Positions 36,668 to 46,377 of a stretch of 64,000 bases of DNA are shown here, piece by piece. Under the pieces are notes generated by a model. It searched no databases and was not told where the DNA came from. It worked only from the letters and a program-made list of their open reading frames with translations. The stretch's first letter is position 1. Every line of letters starts with the position of its first letter. The position numbers and the translations under genes were made by a program. The stretch is from RBG-16-34-14 sp963798865 (GTDB lineage: Bacteria > Bacteroidota > Ignavibacteria > Ignavibacteriales > Ignavibacteriaceae). The DNA is taken from contig CAWCVZ010000022.1 of NCBI GenBank assembly GCA_963798865.1, positions 62,001 to 126,000 of the forward strand, in the 5' to 3' direction.

Positions 36668-38776
36668 ATGAAAACATTTTTAATATTTTTGTTTTTACTT
36701 ATAGGTATATTTTTTCCCACTTATGCACAAGGATTGCTTGAAGGCGATGAGCCTAATCCTGAGTATATGGTTGAGCAGGAAAAAACTTATGCAAATCTCC
36801 CACTGCCTTCTGAAATTCTGATCGTGTATAATGCTAATGTTGATTCTTCTGAAATTGTTGCAAATTATTATCAGCAGGCAAGAAATATTCCATCTATAAA
36901 TATATGTCCATTAACTGATCTTCCAACTTATGTGGATTATGGTCAGGATGGGGGAGCTTATCTTGTTAATTGGTATTATGATAGTACTAATTTTTATAAT
37001 TATCTTGCAGAAGATGGTGAGGTGATTTTAAGTTGGATTCCACCAAATTCAAGTGGTAAATCGCATTGGCTTTATTATAAAGATTATATTGAAACTCCTA
37101 TCAAAGATTATATGGATGAAAATAATCTTACAGACGATATAAGATATATTGTTTTAATTAAAGGGCTTCCCTACAGACTAAGTCCCGCAGCTAATACTTC
37201 TCGAAAAGGTGCCTCAGTCTGTGCATTATTAAGTCTTATGAATCAGCCAGATGACAGAGATATTTTAACTTTGTATAATACTCCTTATTACCATTCTTTA
37301 GGATATTATACTAATCCATATCTTAGTGTAGATTATCCCCCATCCTTGGATTATAGATTTAAATCGGGTCATTTTGTAAATGCTGGCGGTTGGTATTTAA
37401 ATTATTTAGTTTCCCGTTTAGATGGTGATACCTATGTAAATGCAATAGATTTAATTGACAGAATTACCTCAACAGATAAAAGTGGTGAGAAAAAATGGAT
37501 ACTTGATAATGATCCAAACCTTACCTATTCAACTATGTCTTTGGCCAGCGATAGATTAGAGGAATTAGGTTTTAACTATATCTATGATAATACTAATGAT
37601 AAAATAATAAGTGATGAGGATGAAGTTATTGGTTATACTTCCCATGGAGTTCATTCTGGGTTTGGTACCTATTATATTTTAAATGACTTGGAATTTGAAT
37701 ATTCAAATGGTGCAATATTCAATAGCTGGGAAAGTGGTAATGCTCTTAGCTATGGAAAATGGCATTGGACACACGGTCTTTTATCGGATTTTATTGTAAT
37801 GAGCGGCTCAGGAGGGGGCGGCAATGTTAATGAACCACTTGGATCAGGTATTTACAAAGAAGGACATTCATATCCAGCTTATGCTATGGGTTATTCAATT
37901 GTAGATGCAATTTACCAGGGTATCAATTACATCGCCTGGCAAAATGATGTTATTGGCGATCCATTGCAAACAATAGCCTGGGGCAAGCAAACTTTAACAG
38001 ATGATTTGGAATGGACAAAGACTAATTTGGTTACAGGTGAAATAAATGTTCCGACAGACTATTCAATAACTCTTGATGACGATGCAATAGTAAATTTTAG
38101 GCATGATGGTTTTATTATAGGAGATGGATTTGTATATACTGAAACTAACGATTACACGCTCTCTGTTATTGATTGGGAAAAATCTGTCTTTCGAAGTGCG
38201 GAAAATAATCATCCTAAAATAATCTGGGGTGCACATCCGGATGCACCTTTAGTTGATGGTTATAAAATATACCGGAATTTTGAATCATCAGGTTATGAAT
38301 TAATCGGTGAAGTAAATGCATCAACTTTTTATTTTATTGATGAATATATGGATTTAGTTGACGAAGTTAGTGAAGAACCAAAGAATGTTCAATATTATAT
38401 AACAGCTTTACTTGAGGTTGGTGCAGGTACTGAAGAATCCGATCCATCAAATGTGATTGATTATTGGGTAGAGAAAGCAAGTAAAATAAATATTACAAAA
38501 AATGAGACCGAAATTAATTATTTTCTTAGCCAAAATTACCCGAATCCATTTAATCCTATAACCACACTTAAATACAGCTTACAGGAAGATGGTTTAGTAA
38601 ATATTAAGGTTTATAACATCCTCGGTAGTGAGGTTGCTGAATTAGTAAGCGGACGAAAAACAGCAGGAGAATACTCTGTAACCTTTGATTTTAGTAATCT
38701 TGCAAGCGGTACTTACTTTTATGTTTTGAGAGTTAATGATTTTGTTTCTGTTAAGAAGATGATACTATTGAAATAA
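36668..38776 (+). CDS. TIGR03790-family protein with T9SS sorting domain
   Basis: The 702-residue product has a signal peptide (ending PTYAQ), then the TIGR03790 domain: ILIVYNANVDSSEIVANYYQQARNIPSINIC, DDIRYIVLIKGLPYRLS, and a GxTSHGVHSGFG region. An FN3-like domain and a T9SS type-A sorting domain (NYPNPFNPITTLKYS...VKKMILLK) follow. The biochemical role of TIGR03790 proteins is not known to me. It follows the Asp-box gene by 14 bases with GGGTGAG as ribosome-binding site, so the two are likely co-expressed. Confidence 0.83.
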   Translation: MKTFLIFLFLLIGIFFPTYAQGLLEGDEPNPEYMVEQEKTYANLPLPSEILIVYNANVDSSEIVANYYQQARNIPSINICPLTDLPTYVDYGQDGGAYLVNWYYDSTNFYNYLAEDGEVILSWIPPNSSGKSHWLYYKDYIETPIKDYMDENNLTDDIRYIVLIKGLPYRLSPAANTSRKGASVCALLSLMNQPDDRDILTLYNTPYYHSLGYYTNPYLSVDYPPSLDYRFKSGHFVNAGGWYLNYLVSRLDGDTYVNAIDLIDRITSTDKSGEKKWILDNDPNLTYSTMSLASDRLEELGFNYIYDNTNDKIISDEDEVIGYTSHGVHSGFGTYYILNDLEFEYSNGAIFNSWESGNALSYGKWHWTHGLLSDFIVMSGSGGGGNVNEPLGSGIYKEGHSYPAYAMGYSIVDAIYQGINYIAWQNDVIGDPLQTIAWGKQTLTDDLEWTKTNLVTGEINVPTDYSITLDDDAIVNFRHDGFIIGDGFVYTETNDYTLSVIDWEKSVFRSAENNHPKIIWGAHPDAPLVDGYKIYRNFESSGYELIGEVNASTFYFIDEYMDLVDEVSEEPKNVQYYITALLEVGAGTEESDPSNVIDYWVEKASKINITKNETEINYFLSQNYPNPFNPITTLKYSLQEDGLVNIKVYNILGSEVAELVSGRKTAGEYSVTFDFSNLASGTYFYVLRVNDFVSVKKMILLK

Positions 38777-38785
38777 GCAATTTGA

Positions 38786-38819
38786 CGTGAGGCTCACTTT
38801 TAAAGTTAGCCTCACTTTT
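38786..38819 (+). terminator. Rho-independent terminator
   Basis: An eight-base-pair stem, GTGAGGCT with AGCCTCAC, is followed by five T, nine bases after the TIGR03790 gene stop. Confidence 0.85.
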
Positions 38820-38837
38820 TGAACTTAACTCTTTTCC

Positions 38838-38868
38838 TTGATAGCCCAATTCGTTTTTAATATATTAA
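38838..38868 (+). promoter_or_regulatory. Promoter of dnaX
   Basis: TTG (38838-38840), 20 bases, then TATATTAA (38861-38868). It shares 29 of 35 bases with the lon promoter, extending beyond the core elements through TTCCTTGATAGC and the T-run. It lies just after a terminator, where a new promoter is needed. Confidence 0.6.
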
Positions 38869-38907
38869 TATTTAGAAAATAACTTTATACCATATACCTT
38901 TAAACCT

Positions 38908-40448
38908 ATGTCTTACTTAGTAACAGCAAGAAAATGGCGTCCACAAAAATTTGAAGAAGTTGTCGGACAGGAACATATAACTACAACTCTTAAAAATGCA
39001 ATTAAGGATAACCGCATAGCTCATGCATTTTTGTTTACCGGACCAAGAGGAGTTGGTAAAACAACAACTGCCAGGATTCTTGCAAAGGCACTAAACTGTT
39101 TGAATCCGAAAAATTATGAGCCTTGCAATGAATGTGAAAATTGCAAAGCAATTCTATCCGGGCAGATGATGGATATATTTGAAATTGATGCTGCTTCCAA
39201 CAGGGGAATTGATGAGATACGTACCCTGCGTGATTCGGTTAAATATGCACCTACAAAGGGAAAATATAAAGTTTATATCATTGATGAAGTTCATATGCTT
39301 ACAAAGGAATCTTTCAATGCTTTTCTTAAAACATTGGAAGAACCGCCTTCACAAACAATTTTTATTTTTGCAACAACGGATGTACACAAAGTTCCGCTTA
39401 CAATAATATCCCGCTGCCAGAGATTTGATTTCAGAAGAATTGAAATGGACACAATTAAATCTCTGCTAAATAAAATTGCAAAGGAAGAAAAAATAACAAT
39501 TGATGATAAAACTCTTACTCTTATTGCCCGCAAAGCTGATGGAGCTTTGAGAGATGCTGAAAGTTATTTTGACCAGGTAATTGCATTCTGCGGTAATAAA
39601 ATTGATTCGGAAACAGTGGGAAAAATTTTAAATCTTATTGATGATTCAGTTTATTTTTTGATTTCGGATGCTGTCCTCAGTAAAAACTTTAAATCTGTTT
39701 TTGAATCAACCGATCTGGTTTACAAAAACGGGTGGAACTTTACAGATTTTATGGATGGATTAATTGAGCATTTCAGAAATATAATGACTGTTATTATTAC
39801 AGAAAGCACTCAAAGCATAGAATCGGCTGAAGTATTTAAAAAACGGTATATGGAATACATTGATAAATTTTCAGAAGGTGATATCCTGCGCCTGCTTAAT
39901 TTCTTAAATAAAACCGGACAGGAATTAAGATATTCTCAGAATCAAAAGTTAAAAATTGAAATAGCGCTCTGTCATCTTGTAGGATTGGAAAGAACCTCAA
40001 CCATTTCTGAGTTAATTGAAAATCTTAACAACGGAAATATTGAATTACCTGCTTCAAAAGATAAATCAGAAAAAAAAATTACCAGGTAAATCCAGGTAAT
40101 AAAATTTCTGATAAAGAAAGAATTATTTCTTATAAAGACCCTGTACAGAAACCAGAACAAAACTTTTTAGTTACTGAACCATCCCGTGATTTTGATTCGC
40201 TAATTAAAAAATGGAAAGGATTTGCTGATCTTGTTTCTGAAGAGAAAAAATTTACTCTCGGCCATTTTTTTGCCACATCTCAACCGGTTGATTTTTCCGG
40301 AAACAATGTAAGTTTGCAATTCAATAATGAGGAAGAATTAAAATCTTTTAATATTAACCTTGATTACCTCACTAAGAAGGCATACGAGTATTTTGGTAAA
40401 AAATTGCAATTTAAAGTTGTTGAAGGAATGTGGATAAGAGCCTCATAG
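38908..40448 (+). CDS. dnaX: DNA polymerase III subunits tau/gamma (with -1 frame change at A9)
   Basis: The first frame (38908-40089) encodes 393 residues: Walker A GPRGVGKTTTARIL, zinc cysteines in CLNPKNYEPCNECENC, DEVHML, FATTDVHKVPLTIISRCQRFDF with the SRC finger, and domain III. It stops at TAA 40087-40089. The -1 frame stays open from the nine-A run at 40070-40078 to TAG 40446-40448 and encodes a further ~119 residues (DFDSLIKKWKGFADLV ... FKVVEGMWIRAS) like a tau C-terminal domain. The in-frame heptamer A AAA AAA (40071-40077) is a classic -1 slippery site. A gamma-like (393) and tau-like (~513) pair is therefore predicted, unless the run is a base short through sequence error. Confidence 0.9.
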
Positions 40449-40607
40449 AAAAAAATCTCCAAAGCCCAATAATCGTCATCTGAAACCAGATCAAACTGCG
40501 AGATACTGGGGATCAATATATTGATCTTATTAATAAATGAGCTTGGGGGCGAGGAATTAACCTGATTTTATTGATTCTTTAGCTCAATCTTTTAATACCA
40601 TAATTTT

Positions 40608-40637
40608 TTGAAAAATAAAGAATAATACCTATTTTTG
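40608..40637 (+). promoter_or_regulatory. Consensus promoter of cmk
   Basis: TTG (40608-40610), exactly 19 bases, then TATTTTTG (40630-40637), an exact TAnnTTTG match. The ATG of cmk is only six bases after the -7 element, so the transcript would start at or next to the start codon (leaderless). Confidence 0.65.
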
Positions 40638-40643
40638 TAGCCT

Positions 40644-41344
40644 ATGCCTCAAAAGTTAGTCGTTGCTATTGACGGCCCCGCTGGTTCCGGAAAAAGTACT
40701 TCAGCGATATTAGTGGCTCAAAAACTTGGTTATCTTTATATTGATACTGGAGCTATGTACCGTGCAATAACTTTTCTGGCAATTAAAAATAATTTACATA
40801 GTCAAAAGGATATTATAAGTTTAGCGGAAAAAACTAAACTTAATCTTGATTTTATTGCCGGCAAGACAAAAGTTTTTACCAGATGGCAAAGAGATTACTG
40901 AAGATATTAGAATGCCGGAAGTAAATGCCCGTGTAAGTGAGATAAGCACTATAGAAGCTGTAAGAAAAATATTGGTGCAAAAGCAAAGGGAAATGGGAAA
41001 CGGCGACCGTGGAGTCGTAATGGAAGGAAGAGATATTGGAACTGTTGTTTTTCCTGATGCCGAAGTTAAAATTTTTATGACTGCTTCAATTGATGAACGG
41101 GCAAAGAGAAGAAAAAAGGAATATTCTGAAAAAGGTATTGAAATATCTTTAACTGATGTTAAGGAAAATTTACTAGAGCAGGGACAAAATAGATTCTGGA
41201 CGCGATGTTAGCCCGCTGACTATTGCAGAAGGTGCTGTAGAGGTAAACACCTCTGAGGTTTCAATAGAAGAACAGGTAAATATTATTATCGAAGAAATTA
41301 AGAAAGCTGCTGATAAAAAAGGAATTTCATTAAAAATAAATTAA
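40644..41344 (+). CDS. cmk: Cytidylate kinase (two frame breaks)
   Basis: The restored product is about 232 residues. It phosphorylates CMP and dCMP. It has the P-loop IDGPAGSGKST, YIDTGAMYRAIT, EDIRMPEVNARVSEIS, the GDRGVVMEGRDIGTVVFPDA segment, ASIDERAKRR and DSGRDVSPLTIAEGAVEVNTS. The frame breaks near 40873-40877 (T run) and at 41181-41183 (GGG where GG restores EQDKIDSGRD). Both equal one surplus base. cmk next to rpsA is a widely conserved order. Confidence 0.9.
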
Positions 41345-41396
41345 AAAACCAAATAGCTAACTAATGTTAAACAAAAATAATTTCTGCACACTTTTT

Positions 41397-41404
41397 TATT
41401 TTTG
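41397..41404 (+). promoter_or_regulatory. Possible -7 element for rpsA
   Basis: TATTTTTG is an exact TAnnTTTG match 45 bases before the rpsA ATG. No TTG is seen at 17-23 bases upstream. GGAGG at 41441-41445 is the ribosome-binding site. Confidence 0.35.
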
Positions 41405-41449
41405 GTTTTTTGAAAAGAAAGCAGAACAAAAAACAGTTCGGGAGGATGA

Positions 41450-43262
41450 ATGTCCAAAGAAGTAAAAGAAACGAATACAAATCCGGTGACCTCAGTTGAT
41501 TATGAAAAAGCAAGAAATAAATTTCAAAATGAAGAATATTCACAGGAAGAATTTTTAACCCTTGCAAAACTCTATTCTGAATCTTTTAAAGATGTTAAAG
41601 AAGGTGAGATTATTAAAGGGAAAGTTGTCAGCATCCAGGGAGATAATGTTATCCTTGATGTCGGGTTTAAATCTGAAGGTTCTGTTCCTTTACTGGAGTT
41701 TGGTGATAAAGATGTAAATATAGGACAGGAAGTTGATGTTGTTCTTGAAAGTGTTGAAGATCAGGAAGGCAACCTTGTTCTTAGTAAATCAAGAGCAGAC
41801 TTTTTGAGAATTTGGGACAAAGTAATACGAGCACATGAAACCGGTGAAATTATTGAAGGGAAAATTGTTAAAAGAATTAAAGGAGGAATGGTTGTTGACT
41901 TGATGGGAATGGAAGCTTTTCTTCCCGGGTTCGCAAATTGATATTCGTCCTATACGTGATTTTGATGCTTTCGTCGGACAAACAATGGATTTCAAAGTCG
42001 TAAAAGTAAACATCCCAACCGAAAATGTAGTTGTATCTCATAAAGTCCTTGTTGAAGAAGAAATTTCTGACCAGAGAAATGCTATTCTTGAAAGCCTTGA
42101 GAAAGGACAAATACTTGAAGGAACTGTTAAAGCTATTACGGACTTCGGAGTTTTTGTCGATCTTGGCGGAGTAGATGGTCTTATTCATATTACCGATTTA
42201 AGCTGGGGTAGAATAAATCATCCTAATGAAGTAGTGCGGCTTGATGAAACAATAAAAGTTGTAGTTACAGATTTTGATGAAGAGAAAAAGAGAATCTCCT
42301 TAAGTCTTAAAAAACTTCTTCCTCACCCATGGGAAAAAATTGAAGAGAAGTATAAAATCGGAGATAAAGTTTCCGGCCGTGTAGTTTCACTTACCGATTA
42401 CGGTGCATTCATTGAAATCGAAAAAGGTATCGAAGGTTTAATTCACAATTCAGAAATGAGCTGGACACAGCATATTAAGCATCCTTCACAGGTTGTTGCC
42501 ATGGGACAAATTGTTGAAGCTGTTATTCTTAGTCTGGATAAAGAAGAGAAAAAGATTTCTCTTGGAATAAAACAGCTTGAACCGGATCCGTGGCAATCAT
42601 TAATGCAGAAATATCCTGTTGGCTCAAGGCATCAGGGTGTTGCTCGCAACTTAACTAACTTTGGTGTATTTGTAGAACTTGAACCCGGAGTTGATGGTCT
42701 TGTTCATATATCAGATCTTTCCTGGACAAAGAAAATCAGGCATCCCGGTGAAGTTGTTAAGAAAGGTGAAAAGCTTGATGTTATTGTTCTTGGCGTTGAT
42801 GTTGACCAGAGAAAAATTTCGCTGGGACATAAACAGGTCGAAGAAAATCCATGGGATAAATTTGAAAGAAAATATTCTATAGGATCTTTTACTCAGGGCA
42901 AGATTGTCAGAATTATTGAGAAGGGACTTATTGCAGAATTACCTGAAGATGTTGATGGTTTTGTTCCAACAACGCATCTTTCAACTTCAAAGATAAAAAA
43001 TGTTGCAAACCACTTCCCTGTTGATTCAGAATTGCCATTAAAGGTGATTGAGTTTGATAAGGAAAATAAAAAGATTGTACTTAGTGCAATTGCTGCATTA
43101 AAAGAAAAAACGGAAGAAGAAATTCAAACCTATATTGATTCTCATAAATTAGAGAAAGTTACTGTTCAGGATATTAAAAATACTGAAACAACAGCAATTG
43201 ATACTTCCGAATTTCCAATCTTTGAAGTTCCGGAAGAACCGCAGCCATCGGAAAAAAAATAA
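41450..43262 (+). CDS. rpsA: 30S ribosomal protein S1 (frame break)
   Basis: The restored product is about 603 residues with six S1 RNA-binding domains. The first two are the shorter ribosome-binding type (GEIIKGKVVSI..., GEIIEGKIVKRI...); the next four start GQILEGTVKAITDFGVFVDL, GDKVSGRVVSLTDYGAFIEI, GSRHQGVARNLTNFGVFVEL and GSFTQGKIVRII. S1 holds mRNA on the 30S subunit. The frame breaks at 41927-41929, where CCCGGG with one G removed restores AFLPGSQIDIRPIRDFDAF. It is an essential gene in most bacteria, so a sequence error is much the likeliest cause. Confidence 0.93.
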
Positions 43263-43287
43263 TTCTTTCGTAAAAATCATTTAAATT

Positions 43288-43313
43288 AAGGGCGATCTAA
43301 AAGGATCGCTCTT
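43288..43313 (+). terminator. Probable terminator after rpsA
   Basis: A ten-base-pair stem, AAGGGCGATC with GATCGCTCTT (one G-T pair), and a six-base loop lie 25 bases after the rpsA stop. The following run is AAAATTTT and not a pure T-tract, so termination may be partial before mtaB. Confidence 0.55.
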
Positions 43314-43327
43314 AAAATTTTAAACAA

Positions 43328-44656
43328 ATGGCGCAAACAGTAGCTCTACATACATTGGGTTGTAAGTTAAATTTCTCAGAGACTTCAACAATTGGAAATG
43401 AATTTTTACAACATGGGTTCAATATTGTTAACTTCAATGAAAAATCTGATGTTTATGTTTTGAATACATGCACTGTTACTCAAAATGCAGAAAGAGAATG
43501 CCGGCAGCTTGTCAGAAAAGCATTAAAACAAAATCCTGAAGCTTATATTGTAGTAACAGGTTGTTACGCTCAATTAAGACCGGAGGAAATAGCAAATATT
43601 AAAGGAGTTGATGCAGTTCTTGGCAGTAACGAAAAATTTAGACTTTTCTCGCTGATAGATAATTTCCAGAAAAAAAATCTCGCTTGTATTTTCGTTTCAC
43701 CTGCAGATAAATTAAATGATTTTGGTCCTGCAAGTTCCACTGAAGCAGATAACAGGACAAGAGCATACCTCAAAATACAGGATGGATGTGATTATAAGTG
43801 TTCCTTCTGCACAATCCCACTTGCGAGAGGTTTAAGCCGGAGCATGAATCCTGAAGATGTTGTTTATCAATTCAAAAATCTCATAAGAGAAGGATATAAA
43901 GAGATAATCTTAACTGGTGTTAATGTCGGAGATTATGGGAAGTCATATTCTGCAAATCTTTACAATTTATTATTAAGACTTGTAGATATTTATGGTGATT
44001 TCAGAATAAGAATAAGCTCGATTGAACCTAATCTTTTGACGGATGATATTATAAAACTCACAGCCAATAATGAAAAATTGTGTAGACATTTTCATATTCC
44101 TTTGCAGAGCGGCAGTCCTGAAATATTAAAATCAATGAGAAGAAGATATAAGGCAGAGGAATATTCCGCTCTTATATATAAATGTAAAAATTTAATTCCG
44201 GATGCTGGAATTGGTGTTGATGTTATTGTAGGTTTTCCGGGAGAAACTGAAAAAGATTTTCTTAACACTTACAATTTTTTAAATGAGCTTCCGGTTTCAT
44301 ATCTTCATGTTTTCACATACTCAGAAAGACCTGATACTAAGGCAATAGAATTGAAAAATCCTGTTGATGTTTATGAAAGAAGAAAAAGAAATAATATGCT
44401 GAGGATTTTAAGTGAAAAGAAACGATATAAATTTTATAATGAAATGATTGGAAAAAAACTTGAAGTACTTTTCGAATCGGAAAATATTCACAATAAAATA
44501 AAAGGGTTCTCTTCAAATTATATACGGGTAAGTTTAGATTATAAACCGGAACTTGTAAACCGGGTTTGTTCAGTTTCAATTAATGATATTGCTGATAATT
44601 GCTGCTCCGGAACTATAATGGGGATGAAAAATTCAATTGAATTGATTGCAAGTTAA
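43328..44656 (+). CDS. mtaB: tRNA (t6A37) methylthiotransferase MtaB
   Basis: The 442-residue product is a MiaB-family radical SAM enzyme that adds a methylthio group to t6A37 of tRNAs. The N-terminal domain has its three cluster cysteines in TLGCKLN, NTCTVT and TGCYAQ; the radical SAM motif is DGCDYKCSFCTIPLARG; then HIPLQSGS and DVIVGFPGETE. The opening ALHTLGCKLNFSE is typical of MtaB and not MiaB. Confidence 0.9.
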   Translation: MAQTVALHTLGCKLNFSETSTIGNEFLQHGFNIVNFNEKSDVYVLNTCTVTQNAERECRQLVRKALKQNPEAYIVVTGCYAQLRPEEIANIKGVDAVLGSNEKFRLFSLIDNFQKKNLACIFVSPADKLNDFGPASSTEADNRTRAYLKIQDGCDYKCSFCTIPLARGLSRSMNPEDVVYQFKNLIREGYKEIILTGVNVGDYGKSYSANLYNLLLRLVDIYGDFRIRISSIEPNLLTDDIIKLTANNEKLCRHFHIPLQSGSPEILKSMRRRYKAEEYSALIYKCKNLIPDAGIGVDVIVGFPGETEKDFLNTYNFLNELPVSYLHVFTYSERPDTKAIELKNPVDVYERRKRNNMLRILSEKKRYKFYNEMIGKKLEVLFESENIHNKIKGFSSNYIRVSLDYKPELVNRVCSVSINDIADNCCSGTIMGMKNSIELIAS

Positions 44657-44677
44657 AACAATATTTCCTTTAACATT

Positions 44678-45406
44678 ATGAAGAAATTATTCTTTGTCAT
44701 TTTTTGTTTTGCTGTAAATTTATTTCCTCAAAGTTCAAAAAATCTTTTTGAATTAGAAGAGGAAATAAAAGCTGTACAGAAAAATCCTGCATTTGAGATA
44801 AATAATTTTATCCAGGAAAAAACTGAAAGAAAAAAACCAATACTTGGAATATTATATTCTCTCCTTTTACCGGGGATGGGAGAACTTTACGCTGATTCTT
44901 ATTCAAGTGGAAAATATTTTACAATTGCTGAAGGTGCATTGTGGGGAGTTTTTGCAGGGATGAATATTTATGGGAACTGGCAAAGAGATAAGTATAAATC
45001 TTTTGCAGTTTCCAAAGCAGGAATTACAACCGAAGGAAAAGACAAAGATTATTACAGCGTTATAAGTCAATACTTAAATATTGATGAATACAATAATGAT
45101 AAAGCTTTGAACAGAGAATTCGATCAAATGTATCCTGAACGATATTTCTGGAAATGGAATAGCCAGAAAGAACGCGAGGAATACAGAAGTTTATGGGTTT
45201 CGAGTGAGCAAACCTTTAATGATGTTAGATTTGTCGTCGGAGCAATGCTTCTGAACAGGATTGCAAGTGCAGTAAATGCAGTCAGATTGGTTTCTGCTTA
45301 TAATAAAAGAATTCAGGAAGATGTTTCCTGGAATTTTTCAGTCGGAGTTTCCAGACCCGTTAACCTGCCTCATCAATTAGTATTTAATTTTCAAAAAAGA
45401 TTTTAA
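44678..45406 (+). CDS. DUF5683-like envelope protein
   Basis: The 242-residue product has a signal peptide (MKKLFFVIFCFAVNLFPQ) and a segment KKPILGILYSLLLPGMGELYADSYSSGKYF, like the membrane-hairpin core of DUF5683 proteins. A later stretch has aromatic, basic sequence (FWKWNSQKEREEYRSLW). It starts 21 bases after mtaB and is convergent with the methyltransferase gene, with seven bases between stops. Function unknown. Confidence 0.6.
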   Translation: MKKLFFVIFCFAVNLFPQSSKNLFELEEEIKAVQKNPAFEINNFIQEKTERKKPILGILYSLLLPGMGELYADSYSSGKYFTIAEGALWGVFAGMNIYGNWQRDKYKSFAVSKAGITTEGKDKDYYSVISQYLNIDEYNNDKALNREFDQMYPERYFWKWNSQKEREEYRSLWVSSEQTFNDVRFVVGAMLLNRIASAVNAVRLVSAYNKRIQEDVSWNFSVGVSRPVNLPHQLVFNFQKRF

Positions 45407-45413
45407 AAACAAT

Positions 45414-46277
45414 TTATTTGTTTAGATAAGGATTTTTAGAAAGTTTAACTACCTCATAGTTTGCATTCAAAAGCAGTTGGGGATTTATATCAACTTTAAA
45501 AATAATTGCAACCAGATATGTGGGAGGAAATAAACGGAACTTCCATAGAAAATCTCTCAACCGAATTTGACTTTTAATTTTATTTAGAACCCTATCATCC
45601 CTTTCTTTAAATTCTATTCCAAGCCCGTCTCTGTAATAATCATTCATACTTTTGAATGCAACAAACGGCAGGTTTAACCCAAGCCCGATTTTTTCAAACT
45701 CTCTTTTAGAAATTGAATATTTGTAATTACCTGAAGGCTCATATAAATCGTGCATCCCTCCTTTTAATTTTTTTAATAACCAGTTCCCAAATCTTTCAAC
45801 AAAGGATGAATTAGTAAACCTATCATACGGCTCAATTAAAAAAACCCCTGTTTTACTAACTCTCAGCATTTCATATAAACCGAGGTAAGGCCTGGGTAAG
45901 TGATGGAAAGTTTCTTTGCACAGAACAAAATCAAATGCTTCATCATCAAAAGATAATGATTCAACATTTTCGCTGGAGTAATCATTTATATAACCTATTT
46001 CTTTTCCTTTTTTTAAAAAATGATCATCAATATCGGAAGCAATAGCTTTATGTCCTTTTGATAATAAGTACTGTGCATCTGTTCCATAATAGAAATCTCC
46101 AACCGTCAGCCATTCAGATTTTGGATACATTTTTAATACCGGATCTATACATTTATATAATCGTTCATGTCTCCAGCGATTAATAGTATTGTGGTTTAAC
46201 ATTAATTCACATTGCTCTTCAGGATAATTCTGAAGATGATCAATCTGGTTCTGATAACTTTTCTTAAATGTCTCCAA
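45414..46277 (-). CDS. Class I SAM-dependent methyltransferase
   Basis: The 287-residue product has a methyltransferase core: WLTVGDFYYGTDAQYLLSKGHKAIASDID (motif I, with an unusual GDFYYGTD where many have DxGxGxG), SLSFDDEAFDFVLCKETFHHLPRPYLGLYEMLRVSKTGVFLIEP (motifs II to IV). The substrate is unknown; similar proteins occur in polysaccharide and lipid loci. It is the last gene of the minus-strand series and lies past the terminator of the neighbouring T9SS gene. Confidence 0.75.
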   Translation of the reverse strand: METFKKSYQNQIDHLQNYPEEQCELMLNHNTINRWRHERLYKCIDPVLKMYPKSEWLTVGDFYYGTDAQYLLSKGHKAIASDIDDHFLKKGKEIGYINDYSSENVESLSFDDEAFDFVLCKETFHHLPRPYLGLYEMLRVSKTGVFLIEPYDRFTNSSFVERFGNWLLKKLKGGMHDLYEPSGNYKYSISKREFEKIGLGLNLPFVAFKSMNDYYRDGLGIEFKERDDRVLNKIKSQIRLRDFLWKFRLFPPTYLVAIIFKVDINPQLLLNANYEVVKLSKNPYLNK

Positions 46278-46323
46278 TGAATGTTCCAGTTCTTTTTTAA
46301 TTTGATTCCTTACATATAAAGTT

Positions 46324-46354
46324 AAAAAAAAAGCATGTCATAAGACATGCTTTT
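46324..46354 (-). terminator. Rho-independent terminator
   Basis: An 11-bp perfect stem, AAAAGCATGTC with GACATGCTTTT, around an ATAA loop. Read on the minus strand it is followed by a T run, 23 bases after the stop of the T9SS gene at 46378. Confidence 0.9.
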
Positions 46355-46377
46355 AATTTGAACTATGTTCTAAAATT

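Noticed and set aside
40449..40643. RNA gene between dnaX and cmk
   Set aside because: There is no tRNA-like cloverleaf and no conserved small RNA that I can recognise; only a palindrome and the cmk promoter are seen.
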